This document shows, piece after piece, positions 61,252 through 64,000 of a DNA stretch of 64,000 nt. The position numbers and the translations under genes were made by a program. The notes beneath the pieces were generated by a model that had not been told where the DNA came from, did not search any database, and worked only from the letters and a program-made list of their open reading frames with translations. The DNA is taken from positions 124,001 through 188,000 of the forward strand of contig NJIE01000008.1 in the NCBI GenBank assembly GCA_002213445.1, given 5' to 3'. How positions within the stretch are numbered: the stretch's first letter is position 1; every line of letters begins with the position of its first letter. This stretch comes from Xenophilus sp. AP218F. Its GTDB lineage: Bacteria; Pseudomonadota; Gammaproteobacteria; Burkholderiales; Chromobacteriaceae.

Positions 61252-61265
61252 ACTTCGCTTTTCTG
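61252..61265. repeat. phage 14-base repeat, right flank of the SAP-gene cassette
   Basis: ACTTCGCTTTTCTG, in the same orientation as the copies at 59844 and 41577. It marks the change from AT-rich cargo to the C4 RNA/antirepressor block. Confidence 0.55.
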
Positions 61266-61337
61266 CTTGACACAGCTCGCTCCGGCGGGCTATCGTCATA
61301 TCCGGTGCTCAAAACACCTCAAAATCATACAGCGGAT

Positions 61338-61366
61338 ACCGCACCCGTCAGCCCTGCGGTTTTTTT
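61338..61366 (+). terminator. probable terminator upstream of the C4 RNA
   Basis: Short stem ACCGCA / TGCGGT with an 11-base loop, followed by seven T. Upstream of it, CTCAAAATCATACAG (61318-61332) resembles the C4 target and may be an older copy or an attenuator. Confidence 0.55.
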
Positions 61367-61400
61367 GCGTCCATAGTTTTTGCCTTGGCCCATTTTGTGG

Positions 61401-61500
61401 GACAATGCGCGTCCTATGGCCGGGTGTGCGGCTAATACAATACCCGTAAGGGGAATACGCCCGCCGTCTGTATGCGGTTTTGAGCACCCGGCCGCCCTCT
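61401..61500 (+). ncRNA. C4-type antisense RNA
   Basis: The region has the layout of the phage P1/P7 C4 antisense RNA: a closing stem GGCCGGGTG (61418-61426) / CACCCGGCC (61485-61493), an inner part with AATACCCGTAAGGGG, and the antisense segment CTGTATGCGGTTTTGAG (61468-61484). That segment is complementary, allowing a short internal gap, to CTCAAAATGACATACAG at 61515-61531, which reaches the ribosome binding site of the next gene. In P1 the C4 RNA, made from the same promoter, blocks translation of icd and hence of the antirepressor. A promoter of type TTGCCT/GACAAT just upstream is possible but poorly spaced. Confidence 0.8.
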
Positions 61501-61514
61501 CAAAAGGGGCAGAA

Positions 61515-61535
61515 CTCAAAATGACATACAGGAGG
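61515..61535 (+). promoter_or_regulatory. C4 RNA target over a ribosome binding site
   Basis: CTCAAAATGACATACAGGAGG: the first 17 bases can pair with the C4 antisense segment, and the CAGGAGG part is the ribosome binding site for the ATG at 61541. Pairing would hide it and stop translation. Confidence 0.7.
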
Positions 61536-61540
61536 CCATT

Positions 61541-61837
61541 ATGGCCAGCATCGACCCCATCCGTGAGGCGCGTCGCGCCTACAAGCGCGCGGACAGTGCC
61601 AAGTTCTACCTGAACCAACTCCCCGACGACTTCCGCGCCGCCATCTTCAATAACGGCATGCCGCATTGCCACGCCGTTACCCTTCAGCTTTCCCCGCAAA
61701 CCCTGCGCGCCATGCTGGAAGCCATCATAGCGGTGGAGTTGACCCGCGACCGGCTCACCTTCCTGCTGGACAATTGCCAGGCGCAGCCGGCAGCGCGCAG
61801 CGTGAAAGCGAGGAGGGTCGCGCCATGCAACAGCTGA
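61541..61837 (+). CDS. small protein in the icd position upstream of the antirepressor
   Basis: A 98-residue protein (DPIREARRAYKRADSAKFYL, AVTLQLSPQTLRAMLEAIIA) with a strong CAGGAGG site that is the predicted C4 target. It overlaps the antirepressor gene by 13 bases, so its translation probably opens the antirepressor start, as icd does for ant in P1. The protein itself shows a basic, helical sequence with no recognised motif; whether it inhibits host cell division like Icd is unknown. Confidence 0.65.
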   Translation: MASIDPIREARRAYKRADSAKFYLNQLPDDFRAAIFNNGMPHCHAVTLQLSPQTLRAMLEAIIAVELTRDRLTFLLDNCQAQPAARSVKARRVAPCNS

Positions 61838-62457
61838 ACTTTGCCCCGGTGCCGTTCCGCGGCGCCACGCTCTACCTGGTGGAGCGCAATAACGAGCCGT
61901 ACACGCCGATGAAACCAATCGTAGATGGCATGGGGTTGGATTGGAAAAGCCAGCATACGAAGGTTTCAGCCAATCCTGGCCGCTGGGGTATGGTGATAAT
62001 CACCATACCTTCCCAGGGAGGAGAGCAAGACATGCTGTGCATGCCGCTGCGCAAGCTGGCCGGCTGGCTGATGACCATCCACCCCAACAAGGTGAAACCC
62101 GAAATCCGCGACCGCATCGTGGCGTACCAGAACGAATGCGACGAGGCGCTGTGGCAGTACTGGACCACCGGCATGGCCATCAAGCCGGGCGTAAGCCCGC
62201 CGCCCCCGGCCCGTGATCCGTTTCTGGAAATGCTGGTGAAGGAGTTCGGCAAAGGCAACCTGGCCGCCGCCGAGCTGCTAAAAAGCCGCTACGGCCTCAC
62301 CCTTGACCTCGCCGCCCAGCGCAAGAAGAACGAGAGGCTCAGAAGCAACAGGGGCTATCCGCCGGTGACGGAGGTGGAGTGGCACCAGCAGCAGATGGAC
62401 GATTTGGATTCTTATGCCGAGTTCCAGAACCGGAAATTGAAGGAGCAAGGCCGCTGA
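61825..62457 (+). CDS. ant: phage antirepressor with P22_AR_N domain
   Basis: A 210-residue protein. Residues about 1-115 match the P22_AR_N domain (LNFAPVPFRGATLYLVERNN, YTPMKPIVDGMGLDWKSQHT and PLRKLAGWLMTIHPNKVKPE), which binds and inactivates a phage repressor, or, in related proteins, binds DNA. The C-terminal half is helical and specific to this phage. It would trigger prophage induction when made; C4 RNA keeps it silent. GAGG precedes the ATG. No repressor gene lies in the window. Confidence 0.85.
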   Translation: MQQLNFAPVPFRGATLYLVERNNEPYTPMKPIVDGMGLDWKSQHTKVSANPGRWGMVIITIPSQGGEQDMLCMPLRKLAGWLMTIHPNKVKPEIRDRIVAYQNECDEALWQYWTTGMAIKPGVSPPPPARDPFLEMLVKEFGKGNLAAAELLKSRYGLTLDLAAQRKKNERLRSNRGYPPVTEVEWHQQQMDDLDSYAEFQNRKLKEQGR

Positions 62458-62488
62458 TCCGCCGAGCTAGCGCGCCAGCTGGAAAGCA

Positions 62489-62514
62489 AAAGCCCCGCAT
62501 CTGCGGGGCTTTTC
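62489..62514. terminator. bidirectional intrinsic terminator
   Basis: AAAAGCCCCGCA / TGCGGGGCTTTT: a symmetrical stem with A- and T-runs on both sides, between the antirepressor and the convergent membrane protein gene. Confidence 0.88.
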
Positions 62515-62519
62515 TGCGT

Positions 62520-63032
62520 TTAGCCGTGTCTGCCTTTGCTCTGCTGGGGCTTGCCGCCGGCTTTCGCCTTTGTTGTAGCCGGTTTAGCTTGAGCAGGCTT
62601 GACGGGAGGTAGCGAGTTATCCTCGGGCGCAAAGACAGCAGCGCCGGCAATGCCGCCGCCAATCGCCGCTGACACGTACAAGTAGATGTTTTGCAGCAGG
62701 TTTCCAAATGCGGCCAAGTGGTCGTGGTTACCGGCGATAAGTCCTTGCAGACTTAGGATGGTGGTGGCGCTGAACCCCGCAGCGAACACGCCCAGCAAGA
62801 TCAAGCCAATGCCCCCAAACAGGAGATTGCCCTTGGTTTTTTCCTGGCGGGACACAAAATGAATCGCGGCGAAGCAGGTGAGCAGGTAAACCGTGACATT
62901 CAGAAGCATGATTGGCAATGCAAGCTCCTCGCTCAAGAATGGCATGGTGATGAAGTGCACCAATATTGCGAGAGAGGTAGGCCCAACAGCTATGGCCGAT
63001 CTATAGAATGTTCCCCGTCCAACCAATCGCAT
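62520..63032 (-). CDS. prophage membrane protein, transcribed against the structural genes
   Basis: A 170-residue protein with four hydrophobic helices (AIAVGPTSLAILVHFITM, MLLNVTVYLLTCFAAIHF, LFGGIGLILLGVFAAGF and NIYLYVSAAIGGGIAGAAVF) and a Lys/Ala/Pro-rich cytoplasmic tail. It is the only minus-strand gene in the prophage part seen here, with its own terminator, so it is likely expressed in the lysogen. This suggests superinfection exclusion or a host-altering function; no family is recognised. Confidence 0.6.
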   Translation of the reverse strand: MRLVGRGTFYRSAIAVGPTSLAILVHFITMPFLSEELALPIMLLNVTVYLLTCFAAIHFVSRQEKTKGNLLFGGIGLILLGVFAAGFSATTILSLQGLIAGNHDHLAAFGNLLQNIYLYVSAAIGGGIAGAAVFAPEDNSLPPVKPAQAKPATTKAKAGGKPQQSKGRHG

Positions 63033-63072
63033 ATTTTGCTCCGTGATTTATGAAGCGAGCATTGTGCGCTAA

Positions 63073-63116
63073 ATCCCCCCCTTATCCCATCTCTCAAGCC
63101 CTCCCACAATGCCAGC
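63073..63116 (+). promoter_or_regulatory. phage bipartite C-tract element, copy C
   Basis: ATCCCCCCCTTATCCC (63073-63088), 19 bases, AATGCCAGC; CACAAT at 63105-63110 takes the -10 position. The last part is nearly the same as in copy A (AATGGCAGCATGG against AATGCCAGCATGG). It precedes the tail chaperone gene by 40 bases. Confidence 0.5.
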
Positions 63117-63156
63117 ATGGCGCTGATGCGTCGTTTCCCCAACACCTGGAGCTGGC

Positions 63157-63459
63157 ATGAATACCAAAACCGTAACCCTCAAGCATGGCCTGAAGATTGG
63201 CGGCGCTGTCCACAAAGACATCGAGCTGCGCTTGCCCACGCTGGGCGACATGATGGAGGCCGAGAATGACGCCCCCGCATCGGCTGGCATTACCTTCCGG
63301 GCCGCGCTGATTGCTCAGGTGGCCGTGCGCGCGGGCAGCTTTCATGGGCCGTTCACCTTGGATATGTTCTCGCCCCTGTCGGTGCCTGATTTCAACTTGC
63401 TGGTTGATGGCTTGAAGGCGCTTGAAGCAGAGGGGGAAGGCGACGGGAGCGACAGCTAG
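63157..63459 (+). CDS. phage tail assembly chaperone (Mu gp41 / P2 gpE-like)
   Basis: A 100-residue protein: KTVTLKHGLKIGGAVHKDIE, LRLPTLGDMMEAEND and SVPDFNLLVDGLKALEAEGE. This is the short tail chaperone found just before the tape-measure gene in Mu- and P2-like myoviruses; it coats the tape-measure protein during tail assembly. It ends in an acidic tail at a G-run where a -1 shift would give a longer form. An ATG with GGAGCTGG ahead fixes the start. Confidence 0.8.
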   Translation: MNTKTVTLKHGLKIGGAVHKDIELRLPTLGDMMEAENDAPASAGITFRAALIAQVAVRAGSFHGPFTLDMFSPLSVPDFNLLVDGLKALEAEGEGDGSDS

Positions 63460-63590
63460 GGCTGTGGGACGGGGTGTTCTTGTTGCTTACCAAGACCAGC
63501 CTGTCCGAGTCCGAGATTCTGAAGCTCCCTCCGTGGCGTTTCCATCATTACCTCTCACGGTTGAGCATGGACAGTAAAGATGTCGAATAG
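63432..63590 (+). CDS. -1 frameshift extension of the tail chaperone (E'-like)
   Basis: No separate start is seen, but the -1 frame is open from the G-run GAGGGGGAA (63430-63438) to TAG at 63588-63590 and encodes LGLWDGVFLLLTKTSLSESE then ILKLPPWRFHHYLSRLSMDS. Size, position and the LPPWRFHHYLSRL pattern match the extended chaperone domain made by programmed frameshift in P2-like (E/E') tails. The codon GGG can re-pair after slipping one base back. It overlaps the tape-measure start. Confidence 0.65.
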   Translation, partial: GGRRRERQLGLWDGVFLLLTKTSLSESEILKLPPWRFHHYLSRLSMDSKDVE

Positions 63591-64000
63591 CCTTGAACTC
63601 AGCGTGCGGATTACCGCGGATACCGGCTGGTATGGGAAAGCCATGCGTGATGCCGGGTCGCTTACGGCCAGAGAAAGCGACGCCATTAGCCGCAGCTTGG
63701 GAGGTGTCAGCCGGTCGTTGAAGACGGCGGGGCGCGATGCCACGCAACAGGGCAGTGCCATCGGCCAGGCTTTGGCCAAGGCCGGGCGCGCCAGTTACTT
63801 TGGCCGCGTACTGAGCGATCTTGGCGCGCTTCGCCGTGAGATGCGGGCGGCACAAGACCAGATGACTACCTTGGAGCGCACCGTGTCGCGTTTCAAGCAG
63901 GCGGGCGGCCTTATTGTAGGGGGCGTGGCCGCTGGCTATGCGCTCAAAGAGCCTGTCAAGCAGACTATGGGGTATGAGCGTCGCTTGGCGATGATGGCCA
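63580..64000 (+). CDS. tail tape-measure protein, N-terminal part (cut by window end)
   Basis: An open frame from ATG 63580 to the end of the window (140 codons): MSNSLELSVRITADTGWYGK, then helical Ala/Arg/Leu-rich sequence (SDLGALRREMRAAQDQMTTL) and a glycine-rich hydrophobic helix GGLIVGGVAAGYALKEPVKQ. The start and the heptad-like helices are those of tape-measure proteins, which set tail length. It starts within the end of the frameshifted chaperone. The rest lies outside. Confidence 0.82.
   Translation, partial: MSNSLELSVRITADTGWYGKAMRDAGSLTARESDAISRSLGGVSRSLKTAGRDATQQGSAIGQALAKAGRASYFGRVLSDLGALRREMRAAQDQMTTLERTVSRFKQAGGLIVGGVAAGYALKEPVKQTMGYERRLAMMA

Overview
The window looks like a chromosome segment of a high-GC betaproteobacterium of the order Neisseriales, most like Chromobacterium. 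The evidence is gene content and codon style: the coding DNA has strongly GC-rich third positions, and YajQ, LolCD, NudB, UbiB-family and DUF2325 genes sit among many LysR regulators. The species is an inference; no rRNA is present.

Bases 1-28000 are ordinary chromosome. The window opens with the end of an ECF sigma factor and its zinc-finger partner. A probable operon of a phosphoesterase lipoprotein, a di-heme peroxidase lipoprotein and an exported protein follows. Two Fur-type boxes (about 1536 and 7074) precede a DUF2061 gene and a DUF2325 gene. Next come a UbiB-family kinase with a short secretin-like protein, an NlpC/P60 hydrolase, lolCD, an MscS channel, a FixJ-type response regulator and nudB. 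After these lie an exonuclease with a CBS/nucleotidyltransferase partner, a glutamine amidotransferase, and several regulators each next to one enzyme or exporter gene. A tRNA-His gene has a clear promoter and terminator.

Bases 28100-40340 form a galactose utilisation island. A GcvA-like LysR gene diverges from an eight-gene cluster encoding a sugar ABC importer (AraFGH type), a sugar dehydrogenase, a lactonase, galactonate dehydratase, KDGal kinase and KDPGal aldolase. Together these make a full De Ley-Doudoroff route from galactose to pyruvate and glyceraldehyde 3-phosphate. A convergent gene encodes an exported GH35 beta-galactosidase lipoprotein with ricin-type lectin repeats, which would supply the galactose.

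Bases 40850-41450 are a junction: a decayed IS256-family transposase beside the 3' fragment of a tRNA-Ser(UGA) gene, read as the left attachment site of a prophage. From there to the end of the window is one prophage, cut off inside its tape-measure gene. It has a tyrosine integrase but a Mu-like contractile-tail morphogenesis set: terminase, portal, MuF-type protein, a fused protease/scaffold/capsid polyprotein, connector genes, a lysis cassette with nested Rz1, tail terminator, sheath, tube, and a tail chaperone with a probable -1 frameshift.

The prophage carries the most unusual signals. (1) A bipartite element, ATCCCCCCCTTATCCC followed at fixed distance by a -10-like box, stands upstream of four gene blocks and looks like a family of phage late promoters. 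(2) A C4-type antisense RNA lies upstream of an icd-position gene and an antirepressor, with its target over the ribosome binding site. (3) AT-rich cargo genes are inserted in the head and tail blocks: a YiiX-like cysteine-peptidase-fold protein and a membrane/SAP-domain cluster, the latter partly bracketed by a 14-base direct repeat.
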